From the NCBI GenBank assembly GCA_014804285.1, contig JAAVAA010000060.1:26667-33701 (forward strand): DNA of 7,035 nt, in the 5' to 3' direction. Shown in pieces: positions 1 to 5,570 of this stretch; position 1 is the first letter of the stretch, and every line of letters starts with the position of its first letter. The position numbers and the translations under genes are program-made. The notes below the pieces were generated by a model, which saw only the letters and a program-made list of their open reading frames with translations, was not told where the DNA came from and ran no database searches. The stretch is from Lachnospiraceae bacterium (lineage in GTDB: Bacteria; Bacillota; Clostridia; Lachnospirales; Lachnospiraceae).

Positions 1-291
1 TTCCGGAAAGCCGTAAGCCCATCCTTCATCTGTCCTGTGCGCCGTGGAGGTATCAATGATCCGCACCTGATCATTTTCCACCAAAGCAACTGACTCTTTT
101 GCCGCTTCATCGGGAAGGCATAAAAAGGTAATATCCGACTGATTGATCAGACGCGCTCTCTCCTCCCGATCCTTTCTAAACTCCCCCGAAATGGTAAGCA
201 GTTCTATATCATCTCTTCCCGCAAAGCGCTCATGGATGCGCAGTCCGGTAGTTCCTTCACTTCCATCAATAAAAATTTTTGCCTTTTTCAT
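1..291 (-). CDS. argC: N-acetyl-gamma-glutamyl-phosphate reductase, type 2, N-terminal part (cut by left edge)
   Basis: This is the NADPH-dependent reductase that converts N-acetyl-glutamyl phosphate to N-acetylglutamate semialdehyde, the third step of cytoplasmic arginine/ornithine synthesis. Ninety-seven codons are visible from the ATG at 291 down to the edge. The protein starts MKKAKIFIDGSEGTTGLRIH, with the nucleotide-binding glycine-rich turn GSEGTTG at residues 10-16. It continues with FLCLPDEAAKES (about 56-67) and the family segment DTSTAHRT near residues 80-87, followed by WAYGFPE at the edge. The short N-terminus and the STAHRT/YGFPE pattern point to the type-2 (about 310-residue) ArgC class. 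The active-site cysteine would lie just beyond the edge, so it cannot be checked. A purine-rich GGAAAGG at 306-312 is the likely ribosome site, at a rather long distance (14 nt). The gene is divergent from argG, consistent with arginine co-regulation. The remaining arg genes may lie further left, which is inference. Confidence 0.93.
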   Translation of the reverse strand, partial: MKKAKIFIDGSEGTTGLRIHERFAGRDDIELLTISGEFRKDREERARLINQSDITFLCLPDEAAKESVALVENDQVRIIDTSTAHRTDEGWAYGFPE

Positions 292-331
292 AGGTAGTAA
301 ACAGCCCTTTCCTTACTAATTATCCTCATAA

Positions 332-360
332 ATCATACTCTCTTAAAGGTAAAATCTCAA
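332..360 (-). promoter_or_regulatory. Probable sigma-A promoter of argC
   Basis: On the minus strand, -35 TTGAGA (355-360) and -10 TATGAT (332-337) are separated by exactly 17 bp. Each hexamer has five of six consensus bases. Transcription would begin near 325 and leave a leader of about 34 nt, too short for a riboswitch or T-box. A perfect TTGACA lies just upstream (368-373) but has no good -10 partner. Confidence 0.6.
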
Positions 361-387
361 CCACAAATGTCAAAAAACCTTTTGCGT

Positions 388-442
388 TGTATAAGTATAC
401 ATCTATTTTGCATAATATTCAATATATTTTTGAATATATGCA
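388..442. promoter_or_regulatory. Tandem ArgR/AhrC-like operator boxes between argC and argG
   Basis: Three dyads resemble the arginine repressor half-site pair TGNAT...ATNCA. Box 1, TGTATAAGTATACA at 388-401, is a perfect 14-bp palindrome with the canonical 4-bp centre. Box 2, TGCATAATATTCA at 409-421, has a 3-bp centre. Box 3, TGAATATATGCA at 431-442, has a 2-bp centre. Their centres (394.5, 415, 436.5) are about 21 bp apart, two helical turns, which is the spacing known for paired ARG boxes bound by one ArgR hexamer. Boxes 2 and 3 also form one larger inverted repeat (GCATAATATTCAA against TTGAATATATGC). The position between two divergent arginine genes supports ArgR control of one or both. 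The boxes lie upstream of both proposed core promoters rather than on them. The regulator gene itself is not in the window. Confidence 0.55.
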
Positions 443-489
443 TAAAAATAAAAATTTAATTTTTAAATATGCAAAACAAAGTATTGCAT
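443..489. promoter_or_regulatory. AT-rich tract and TGCA inverted repeat upstream of argG
   Basis: A nearly pure A/T stretch (443-470) is followed by a perfect inverted repeat, ATGCAA (469-474) and TTGCAT (484-489). The tract could act as an UP element or as a bendable linker. The inverted repeat could be a further, degenerate arginine-repressor site. It also overlaps a weak alternative argG promoter, TTGCAT (484-489) with a 17-bp spacer and TATATT (507-512). No specific function can be proved from sequence. Confidence 0.25.
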
Positions 490-523
490 TTCCATTAAAG
501 TTGTTGTATATTGTCAGAAGACA

Positions 524-558
524 TATCGTAAATGACATTCCTTATGTTGTTTACTATA
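524..558. repeat. Miniature palindrome with the same ends as the element behind argG
   Basis: The left arm TATCGTAAATGACAT (524-538) and right arm ATGTTGTTTACTATA (544-558) are inverted copies separated by 5 nt. The right arm matches the right end of the 1808-1910 element (ATGTCGTTTACTATA) at 14 of 15 positions. The left arm matches the complement of that end at 13 of 15. This looks like a relic or extreme internal-deletion form of the same repeat family. It contains the argG -35 and most of its -10. The alternative is that it is an operator that resembles the element by chance or convergence. Confidence 0.5.
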
Positions 559-560
559 AA
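532..560 (+). promoter_or_regulatory. Probable sigma-A promoter of argG
   Basis: -35 ATGACA (532-537) and -10 TATAAA (555-560) are separated by 17 bp, and each hexamer has five of six consensus bases. Transcription would start near 567, about 22 nt before the argG start codon, so the GGAGG at 575-579 would be near the 5' end of the message. Both hexamers sit within or at the border of the 524-558 palindrome, so a protein or structure on that dyad would affect this promoter directly. Confidence 0.6.
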
Positions 561-588
561 AGAAAATAGACATTGGAGGCACTTTATT

Positions 589-1806
589 ATGAAGGAAAAA
601 GTTATTTTGGCATATTCAGGCGGGCTGGATACCACGGCAATCATTCCTTGGCTGAAGGAAAATTTTGATTATGAAGTAATCTGCGTCTGCATCGACTGCG
701 GTCAGGGAGAAGAACTGGACGGTCTTGAGGAAAGAGCAAAGTTCTGCGGCGCTGAGAAATTATACATTTTGGATGTAACAGACGAGTTCTGTGACGAGTA
801 CATCGTTCCCTGCGTACAGGCACATGCTGTCTACGAAAACAAATACCTTCTGGGAACTTCCATGGCAAGACCTCTTATTGCGAAGAAGCTGGTTGAAATT
901 GCCCGGAAAGAAGGCGCTGCCGCAATCTGTCACGGTGCTACCGGCAAAGGAAACGATCAGATTCGTTTTGAGCTTGGTATCAAAGCTCTTGCTCCTGACT
1001 TAAAGATCATTGCCGCATGGAGAAATGACAAATGGACATTGGATTCCCGCGAATCAGAGATTGAATACTGTAAGGCACACGGTATTGACCTTCCTTTCTC
1101 TGCTGATTCCAGCTACAGCCGCGACCGTAACTTATGGCACATCAGCCATGAAGGACTGGAGCTTGAGGATCCCGCAAATGAACCGAACTTTGAACATCTC
1201 CTTGTTCTGGGCGTTACTCCCGAAAAGGCTCCCGAAGAAGGCGAGTATGTTACCCTGACCTTTGAAAAGGGCGTTCCCACTTCCGTAAACGGCAAGCAGA
1301 TGAAGGTTTCCGATATTATCCGTGAACTGAATGCTCTTGGCGGAAAACACGGTATCGGCATTGTTGATATTGTAGAAAACCGTGTAGTAGGCATGAAGTC
1401 CAGAGGCGTTTATGAAACTCCCGGCGGAACCATTCTTTACGAAGCTCATCAGCAGCTTGAGGAACTGATTCTTGACCGTGACACCTATGCAGTTAAGAAG
1501 GATATGGGAAATAAAATGTCACAGATCGTTTACGAAGGAAAATGGTTCTCCCCTCTTCGTGAAGCAGTTCAGGCATTCATTGAATCTACTCAGGAATATG
1601 TGACAGGCGAAGTGAAATTCAAACTGTACAAGGGCAATATCATTAAAGCCGGCACTACTTCACCCTACTCCTTATACAATGAAAGCATTGCTTCCTTTAC
1701 TACCGGCGATCTGTACGATCATCACGATGCGGAAGGCTTTATCAACCTGTTTGGTCTTTCCACCAAGGTACGTGCCATGAAGATGCAGGAACGGGGAGAG
1801 TTATAA
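589..1806 (+). CDS. argG: Argininosuccinate synthase
   Basis: This cytoplasmic ATP-dependent ligase joins citrulline and aspartate into argininosuccinate, giving AMP and PPi. It is the penultimate step of arginine synthesis. The protein has 405 residues, the usual size of the bacterial family. The N-type ATP pyrophosphatase motif SGGLDT is at residues 10-15. The segment GATGKGNDQIRFE (116-128) carries the conserved citrulline/aspartate-binding loop. SYSRDRNLWHISHEG (175-189) and YETPGGTIL (275-283) are further family signatures. An in-frame ATG at 532 exists but was rejected. The ATG at 589 has a strong GGAGG (575-579) nine bases upstream and gives the normal N-terminus MKEKVILAYSGG, and the longer form would start inside the -35 region. 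argC is divergent upstream. No argH follows; instead a palindromic element begins two bases after the stop. Regulation by arginine through the upstream ArgR-like boxes is inferred. Confidence 0.98.
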   Translation: MKEKVILAYSGGLDTTAIIPWLKENFDYEVICVCIDCGQGEELDGLEERAKFCGAEKLYILDVTDEFCDEYIVPCVQAHAVYENKYLLGTSMARPLIAKKLVEIARKEGAAAICHGATGKGNDQIRFELGIKALAPDLKIIAAWRNDKWTLDSRESEIEYCKAHGIDLPFSADSSYSRDRNLWHISHEGLELEDPANEPNFEHLLVLGVTPEKAPEEGEYVTLTFEKGVPTSVNGKQMKVSDIIRELNALGGKHGIGIVDIVENRVVGMKSRGVYETPGGTILYEAHQQLEELILDRDTYAVKKDMGNKMSQIVYEGKWFSPLREAVQAFIESTQEYVTGEVKFKLYKGNIIKAGTTSPYSLYNESIASFTTGDLYDHHDAEGFINLFGLSTKVRAMKMQERGEL

Positions 1807-1807
1807 T

Positions 1808-1910
1808 TATAGTTAACGACATTAGAAATTGCCTTTTCGGGCTTGTAAAAGCTTGCGTATATGGCTTTTACAAGAACCGGAAAGAGCAATTTGTTATGTC
1901 GTTTACTATA
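1808..1910. mobile_element. 103-bp palindromic MITE-like element behind argG
   Basis: The whole interval folds on itself. The left arm, TATAGTTAACGACAT at 1808-1822 continuing to about 1852, is the near-complement of the right arm, ending ATGTCGTTTACTATA at 1896-1910 and beginning near 1865. This gives arms of about 45 bp with a few mismatches and a 12-nt loop. Both ends carry TATA, compatible with insertion at a TA dinucleotide as in the IS630/Tc1-mariner group. It has no coding capacity. It starts two bases after the argG stop, so in RNA it would form a very stable hairpin that could protect or end the argG message, although no clean U-run follows. A shorter sequence with the same ends lies in the argG promoter. 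No transposase in the window could mobilise it. A large bidirectional terminator is the alternative reading. Confidence 0.6.
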
Positions 1911-1958
1911 GCTCTCCACAAACTGCAAGGACTAACTTTTAGAAGACAGGGTACTTTT

Positions 1959-2252
1959 ATGGACGTGATCACCATGCTGCTTTCTTATTTTGCAGCAGTT
2001 AATCTATTTGGATTCGCCCTGATGGGCATCGATAAATACAAAGCAAAAAAAAGGGCCTTCCGGATTCCGGAAGCAACCCTTTTTATTGTTGCGGTTATCG
2101 GCGGAAGCATCGGTTCCATTATCGGAATGTATACTTTTCGCCACAAAACCAGGCACCGCGCTTTCGTGTACGGCATGCCTTTTATTTTGATTGTTCAGAT
2201 TGCGCTTCTCATTGCACTGTTCAATGCGCCCTTTGAAATATCAATTATTTAA
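1959..2252 (+). CDS. DUF1294 family small membrane protein
   Basis: This is a 97-residue integral membrane protein of the DUF1294 family, whose function is unknown. Family marks are GIDKYKAKKRAFRIPE (23-38), the glycine-rich segment GGSIGSIIGM (48-57) and FRHKTRH (60-66). Hydrophobic stretches at about 4-22, 40-58 and 73-90 suggest three membrane spans with the basic, conserved loops between them. The ATG at 1959 was chosen because it has CAGGG (1947-1951) seven bases upstream and gives the normal family length. The same frame is open back to an ATG at 1896, but that start lies within the right arm of the palindromic element and has no ribosome site. The gene converges on the MerR-type gene with only 18 bp between the stop codons, and I see no convincing terminator in that gap. 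Its promoter is not obvious; it may rely on readthrough from argG. Confidence 0.85.
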   Translation: MDVITMLLSYFAAVNLFGFALMGIDKYKAKKRAFRIPEATLFIVAVIGGSIGSIIGMYTFRHKTRHRAFVYGMPFILIVQIALLIALFNAPFEISII

Positions 2253-2270
2253 AAAACAACACGAAAAGAA

Positions 2271-3593
2271 CTATTCTCTGACAAATACATAATAATTCGT
2301 GTCATGGCCACCCCAGCGGTAATCCCCACTCTTCCATTCTATAATCATATAATCCCTGTCAGCCACAGTCACAATCTCATAAGCACAGGCTGTATGATTA
2401 TAGTACCTAAGCACATATCCCTTTGTCCAGCTCTGCATCTCTTTGTCGGACATTGTTTCATCCATATAAACGCTGGAAAAATCCCCACCTTCGCCAAAGT
2501 GCATATGCTTATACATCATTCTATCCTGAGGAATATGACGTACATCCGGTGAAAACTCTTCTTTACTGCGGATAAAATCAAAAGCCTTCCAGTCTCCCAG
2601 AACACGATCATCACTCACAAAAGGCATATCCGTGTTATCCTCCCTGGCAATCTCACGTCTGTTATACCTTTTATTGTCAATCTGCTGCAGCACAATTACG
2701 GTAGGCATTCCGCCCCGCAAATACTCATCGGATTTATTCTCTACAAACATATAACGACTTTCCTGATCGTCCTCGACCTCATAACGGCACAAACACGTCT
2801 GATCTCCGCCGTCTAACTTCAGGTATCCCTTTGTCCAACTAAAGATCCAGTAATCTTCTCCCCCGGGTAGAAAATAGATTTCACCGTCCTTGTTCCCAAA
2901 GAAAGCTTCTCTCGCCTCCACGTTCTGGGCATAAAAATCTTCCTTAACGGCATATTCGCCCAACACCTTCCATTTGCCGACTACCTGCTTATCCTCTTTA
3001 AAAGGCAGGTTTATATCTTCATGCAGTTCCCCTGCTTCATCCCGAAGCTCCAGCACCTTGGCCGCCACTTGAATTTCTTTGCCATTCTCTTCTCCATAAG
3101 TCATAAATCCTGAAATCCGCTGCAAATTCTTTTTCCGGATCTCCAAGTCCAGTCTGCGGCATGCTGCCTGAAAATCTTCTGCGTGTGCCAGAGGAAGCGG
3201 CAGGATCGGTCCCTTCAGGATCATTTCTCCAAAACTATTTTTCTCCATTACCGTTTCTATTTCTCTGGTCTTTTCCATCTCTTTTCCAAACATATATCTT
3301 ACCTCCGAAATGGCAGCAAGCATGTTTTGATATTCCGATTCCCGGCGATCCAGAATGCCATTTATGAACTTGACATCATCAGCGTGTTCCAGAATATCCC
3401 TGATTTCCTTCAGGGAAAGTCCGCTGCTCTTTAAGAGTTCGATTTTATGCACCTGCTCAATCTGGTCAACCGAATAATTGCGATAACCTGTGAAGTAATC
3501 CACATGGCTTGGGCATAGCAGTCCCTCCTTGTCGTAGTGTCTTAACACTGATATGGGCATTCCCGTCAATCGGGCAAATTCGCCTATTCTCAT
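2271..3593 (-). CDS. MerR-type transcriptional regulator with two C-terminal BlaR1-like beta repeats
   Basis: This 440-residue regulator starts with a MerR-type winged helix (MRIGEFARLTGMPISVLRHYDKEGLL, about 1-26; GYRNYS at 36-41) and an antiparallel dimerisation helix (about 75-118). After a linker it carries two tandem related domains. Repeat 1 is about 204-304 (VVGKWKV, WTKGY at 253-257, YMFVENKSDEYLRGG at 281-295). Repeat 2 is about 331-440 (VLGDWKA, WTKGY at 389-393, YMIIEWKSGDYRWGG at 415-429). From memory, this 'WTKG ... EWKSGDY ... YYV' unit also occurs C-terminal to peptidase-like sensors of the BlaR1 type and looks lipocalin-like; that resemblance is not searched here. The repeats are expected to bind an effector, so the protein is probably a ligand-sensing activator. 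Typical MerR proteins are 110-280 residues, so this one is long. The start has AAAGGGG seven bases upstream. Targets other than its own promoter are unknown. Confidence 0.88.
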   Translation of the reverse strand: MRIGEFARLTGMPISVLRHYDKEGLLCPSHVDYFTGYRNYSVDQIEQVHKIELLKSSGLSLKEIRDILEHADDVKFINGILDRRESEYQNMLAAISEVRYMFGKEMEKTREIETVMEKNSFGEMILKGPILPLPLAHAEDFQAACRRLDLEIRKKNLQRISGFMTYGEENGKEIQVAAKVLELRDEAGELHEDINLPFKEDKQVVGKWKVLGEYAVKEDFYAQNVEAREAFFGNKDGEIYFLPGGEDYWIFSWTKGYLKLDGGDQTCLCRYEVEDDQESRYMFVENKSDEYLRGGMPTVIVLQQIDNKRYNRREIAREDNTDMPFVSDDRVLGDWKAFDFIRSKEEFSPDVRHIPQDRMMYKHMHFGEGGDFSSVYMDETMSDKEMQSWTKGYVLRYYNHTACAYEIVTVADRDYMIIEWKSGDYRWGGHDTNYYVFVRE

Positions 3594-3658
3594 GCCTGCA
3601 CCCCTTTCAAAAACCTAAAACCTGTTGACAGTTACCTTACGAAGTACTTCATGAACGT

Positions 3659-3689
3659 AGTATAAGCCTGATGTATGGTTGAGAGTCAA
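3659..3689 (-). promoter_or_regulatory. MerR-type promoter with 19-bp spacer, upstream of the MerR-like gene
   Basis: On the minus strand, -35 TTGACT (3684-3689) and -10 TATACT (3659-3664) are separated by 19 bp instead of the usual 17. Over-long 19-20 bp spacers are the known hallmark of promoters that MerR proteins activate by distorting the DNA, so autoregulation is likely. I see no strong dyad inside the spacer. A perfect 10-bp palindrome, GAAGTACTTC (3641-3650), lies just after the expected start of transcription and could be another control site. Confidence 0.6.
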
Positions 3690-3700
3690 CACCTACAGAC

Positions 3701-3739
3701 AAAAAAGAGGAAAAGCCAAATCATATGAAAAGTTTGGCT
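3701..3739 (-). terminator. Rho-independent terminator of the Rpn-family gene
   Basis: Read on the minus strand, AGCCAAA (3739-3733) pairs perfectly with TTTGGCT (3720-3714) across a 12-nt loop. It is followed by a T-rich tail, TTTCCTCTTTTTT (3713-3701). It lies 51 bp after the stop of the Rpn-family gene and just before the MerR-type promoter, so it separates the two units. The long loop makes it moderate in strength. Confidence 0.6.
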
Positions 3740-3789
3740 GACTTATGAATGGGCATGGCTAAACTATTACTCTGAAAAAAGGCAGAATA

Positions 3790-4668
3790 CTACCGCAAAC
3801 CAACTTCCACATATTGCCGTTCTCTATAACTCTGATCTGAAACAACTCTTCTTAAATCATCCGTTCTTCCATCATCCATAAGCACCTGCACCAACTTGGC
3901 CAAACGGTTTTCACCTTTTTTCTCACCTTCTGCCCTTCCCTGCCTTATATATTGGTCAAATAATTCACACACAGTAACCTCTGCCTCCTCTCCAATCCCT
4001 TGTTCTTTCATCCACTTCTCAACATTCTCTATGTCCACATCGCCTGAAAGCACCTTAATCATTTTAATCAAAGCTGATGCATGTACAATTTTTCTGTTTG
4101 AACGATAACTCGCTCCTTCTGCCAGAAAATCCACTACAATCCGCATATCGCTCTGGAACAGTTTTCTTGTCTCTTCTGACAGATACCGCATTTCAAATAC
4201 ATGAAGTTTTAATTCATCGATATATTTACATTCTTCGGAAAGTTTCCGTTTTCTGAACAATCTCCGAATATCACGGCTGCCTTTCCATCTTGGTATTCCC
4301 CAATATAGCACAAACTCAATTGCAGGAAAAATATTCGGCATCTTACCTTCATACTGCTCCCGATAAATACCACCGGTATATCCTGCTTTCCTAAGTAGCA
4401 TCTTCCCATCAGTTCTGCTCTGATTGGCGATAAGATACAAAATTCTTATCTTCCCATCTGCCAACTCATATTTACATAAATCCTCATATTGAGTCCGAAG
4501 CTTCTTCTCCCCTTGATAAATGATTTCAATTGGTCCTGCCAACAATTTTTTCGCTTCAGTTACCCTTTTTCCCTGATATAACAATGCATTAATCACGTCC
4601 GCCGCAATATCAGGGAACGCCACAAACTCTTTTTCCACAAGATCCTTCGTCTCTTCCGACTTTCCCAT
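3790..4668 (-). CDS. Rpn-family (PD-(D/E)XK) nuclease-like protein, probably catalytically altered
   Basis: This 292-residue protein resembles the Rpn / 'putative transposase' family common in gut Clostridia, whose characterised members are DNA endonucleases that promote RecA-independent recombination. The N-terminal part has the usual layout. DIAADVINALLYQGKRV (20-36) comes first, then the candidate catalytic Asp in QYEDL (D63). The core strand LYLIANQS (77-84) and VLYWGIPRWKG (120-130) follow. In most relatives I recall, the core strand reads IENQ, with Glu as the metal ligand; here it is IANQ (A81), so activity may be lost. The C-terminus has the charged GRAEGEKKGENRLAKL helix and the GRTDDLRRV motif (267-275) typical of the family. 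The ATG at 4668 has AAGGAG five bases upstream. The gene stands alone, with its own distant promoter and terminator. It is not a transposase in the IS sense, and no inverted repeats flank it. Confidence 0.75.
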   Translation of the reverse strand: MGKSEETKDLVEKEFVAFPDIAADVINALLYQGKRVTEAKKLLAGPIEIIYQGEKKLRTQYEDLCKYELADGKIRILYLIANQSRTDGKMLLRKAGYTGGIYREQYEGKMPNIFPAIEFVLYWGIPRWKGSRDIRRLFRKRKLSEECKYIDELKLHVFEMRYLSEETRKLFQSDMRIVVDFLAEGASYRSNRKIVHASALIKMIKVLSGDVDIENVEKWMKEQGIGEEAEVTVCELFDQYIRQGRAEGEKKGENRLAKLVQVLMDDGRTDDLRRVVSDQSYRERQYVEVGLR

Positions 4669-4691
4669 CCACTCTCCTTCCGGCAGATAAG

Positions 4692-4724
4692 TCAGACAAC
4701 ACTATCTTCTTGCAAAAATTTCAT
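4692..4724 (-). other. Possible 10-codon upstream ORF in the Rpn-gene leader
   Basis: On the minus strand, an AGGGAG ribosome-like sequence sits three bases before an ATG (4724). The ATG opens a 10-codon frame, MKFLQEDSVV, ending at TGA (4692). It lies 23 bp before the Rpn-family start. It could be a translated leader peptide or a chance frame. Confidence 0.15.
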
Positions 4725-4864
4725 CTGCTCCCTGCCCTATTTCGTTATAATTTGGTAATAAAGCAAGGATTCTAAATCAGATAACTGCATCATAATATAA
4801 AAGATGCCATTTAGAAAAATAGATAATAGAACGTATTTCCGTTAGAATTTCTCTGCTTTTATTT

Positions 4865-4894
4865 ATTGTAGCAAAAAAAGAAATGTATAGTCAA
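4865..4894 (-). promoter_or_regulatory. Probable promoter of the Rpn-family gene
   Basis: On the minus strand, -35 TTGACT (4889-4894) and -10 TACAAT (4865-4870) are separated by 18 bp, with a T-run in the spacer. Each hexamer has five of six consensus bases. Transcription would start near 4858 and leave an unusually long leader of about 190 nt before the start codon at 4668. The leader holds a small AACG...CGTT dyad and a tiny ORF, but I recognise no riboswitch in it. Confidence 0.5.
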
Positions 4895-4912
4895 TAAAAT
4901 ATTTATAAAATT

Positions 4913-4929
4913 TTGATAATCTTTATCAA
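4913..4929 (-). terminator. Weak hairpin at the end of the GntR/ABC operon
   Basis: TTGATAA and TTATCAA form a perfect 7-bp inverted repeat around a 3-nt loop, overlapping the permease stop codon (4926-4928). On the minus strand it is followed by AATTTTAT. The stem is almost all A/T and there is no proper T-run, so it is at best a weak terminator. Readthrough towards the Rpn-family gene is possible. Confidence 0.3.
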
Positions 4930-5570
4930 TATTCCTTTCGTTTAAAAATCTCCACTGTGAGCCGATATGATAATGCAAACATGAATATCGCCCCACCGAT
5001 CATAATTACATTTCCCGCCAAAACAACAATAATCCCCGGCTCTAACAGATCATTCATTATACTTATGATTACAAAATTAATACAAAATGCGCAGAGTAAA
5101 GAAATAATCAAAAGCACCTCGCTTCTTTCTTCACCAAGCAAATAAAACATTGGAAAGAATACAGCCCCCATAAAAAGACTCATGCTGATTCCCAGCGCAA
5201 ACATAGTGAGTGTATCTATTGCCTGATCAAATGGGCAGCCATGCAAAAGCCAGGATAAGCTCACTCCCATTCCGGCAAAAAAAGTTCCTATGACAAGCCA
5301 GATAATCTGATTCCAAAACAGACTCCTTACAATCTCTATCCGTCTCACCGGTAATATCAACTTATACTTTCCCCATTTTGATGCAAATTCATTTTTGGCA
5401 ACGGCAGCCGCATTTACGGAAAATCCCACCATTCCAATCATCACATAGCCGATCAAAAGCGACTGACTGACAACAGCCACAACAAAGACACCAAATGAAA
5501 GCATGAAAATAGAAAATACTTTTGCATTTGCACACACGGCAAAAAAATTATTTCTCAGTAATCCCTTCAT
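4926..5570 (-). CDS. ABC-2 type transporter permease
   Basis: This 214-residue polytopic membrane protein would form the channel for the ATPase encoded just upstream. Six hydrophobic segments can be seen at about 17-34, 36-54, 88-108, 119-143, 152-172 and 180-201. Between the second and third lies the cytoplasmic segment EFASKWGKYKLILPVRRIEI (61-80). The pattern KW.KYKL.LPV.R.EIV is typical of the ABC2_membrane_5-like permeases found with YtrA-type GntR regulators, and is the likely coupling site to the ATPase. The start codon overlaps the ATPase stop as ATGA, indicating translational coupling, with a GGGGAG ribosome site inside the ATPase gene. The substrate cannot be read from sequence; family members are linked to cell-wall-antibiotic or envelope stress, or to peptide/lipid export. 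Confidence 0.85.
   Translation of the reverse strand: MKGLLRNNFFAVCANAKVFSIFMLSFGVFVVAVVSQSLLIGYVMIGMVGFSVNAAAVAKNEFASKWGKYKLILPVRRIEIVRSLFWNQIIWLVIGTFFAGMGVSLSWLLHGCPFDQAIDTLTMFALGISMSLFMGAVFFPMFYLLGEERSEVLLIISLLCAFCINFVIISIMNDLLEPGIIVVLAGNVIMIGGAIFMFALSYRLTVEIFKRKEY

Noticed and set aside
368..373. Perfect TTGACA as the -35 of argC on the minus strand
   Set aside because: No acceptable -10 lies 16-18 bp downstream (the best is TACCTT). The TTGAGA/TATGAT pair just downstream is better.
532..588. In-frame upstream ATG that would lengthen argG by 19 residues
   Set aside because: It falls in the -35 region of the proposed promoter, has no ribosome site, and the extra residues do not match the family N-terminus. 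The ATG at 589 has GGAGG at good spacing.
292..588. T-box or arginine riboswitch in the argC/argG intergenic region
   Set aside because: Both predicted leaders are under 40 nt. I see no T-box specifier arrangement or antiterminator/terminator pair, and the AT-rich dyads look like DNA sites.
1896..1958. In-frame upstream ATG that would lengthen the DUF1294 protein by 21 residues
   Set aside because: It lies inside the right arm of the palindromic element, has no ribosome site and adds basic, non-family sequence. The ATG at 1959 gives the usual length.
2253..2270. Bidirectional terminator between the convergent DUF1294 and MerR-type genes
   Set aside because: The 18-bp gap is A-rich but contains no inverted repeat able to form a stem.
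3625..3652. Plus-strand TTGACA at 3625-3630 as a promoter
   Set aside because: There is no -10-like hexamer at 16-18 bp (TTCATG and neighbours), and no plus-strand gene follows.
3731..3766. Alternative hairpin between GTTTGGC and GCTAAAC that might compete with the Rpn-gene terminator
   Set aside because: It pairs well only in plus-strand RNA (G-U pairs). In the transcribed minus strand it contains an A-C mismatch, so an antiterminator role is unlikely.
3790..4668. Insertion sequence, because the family is often labelled 'putative transposase'
   Set aside because: No terminal inverted repeats or target duplications flank the gene. Rpn proteins are PD-(D/E)XK nuclease-like proteins and are not IS transposases.
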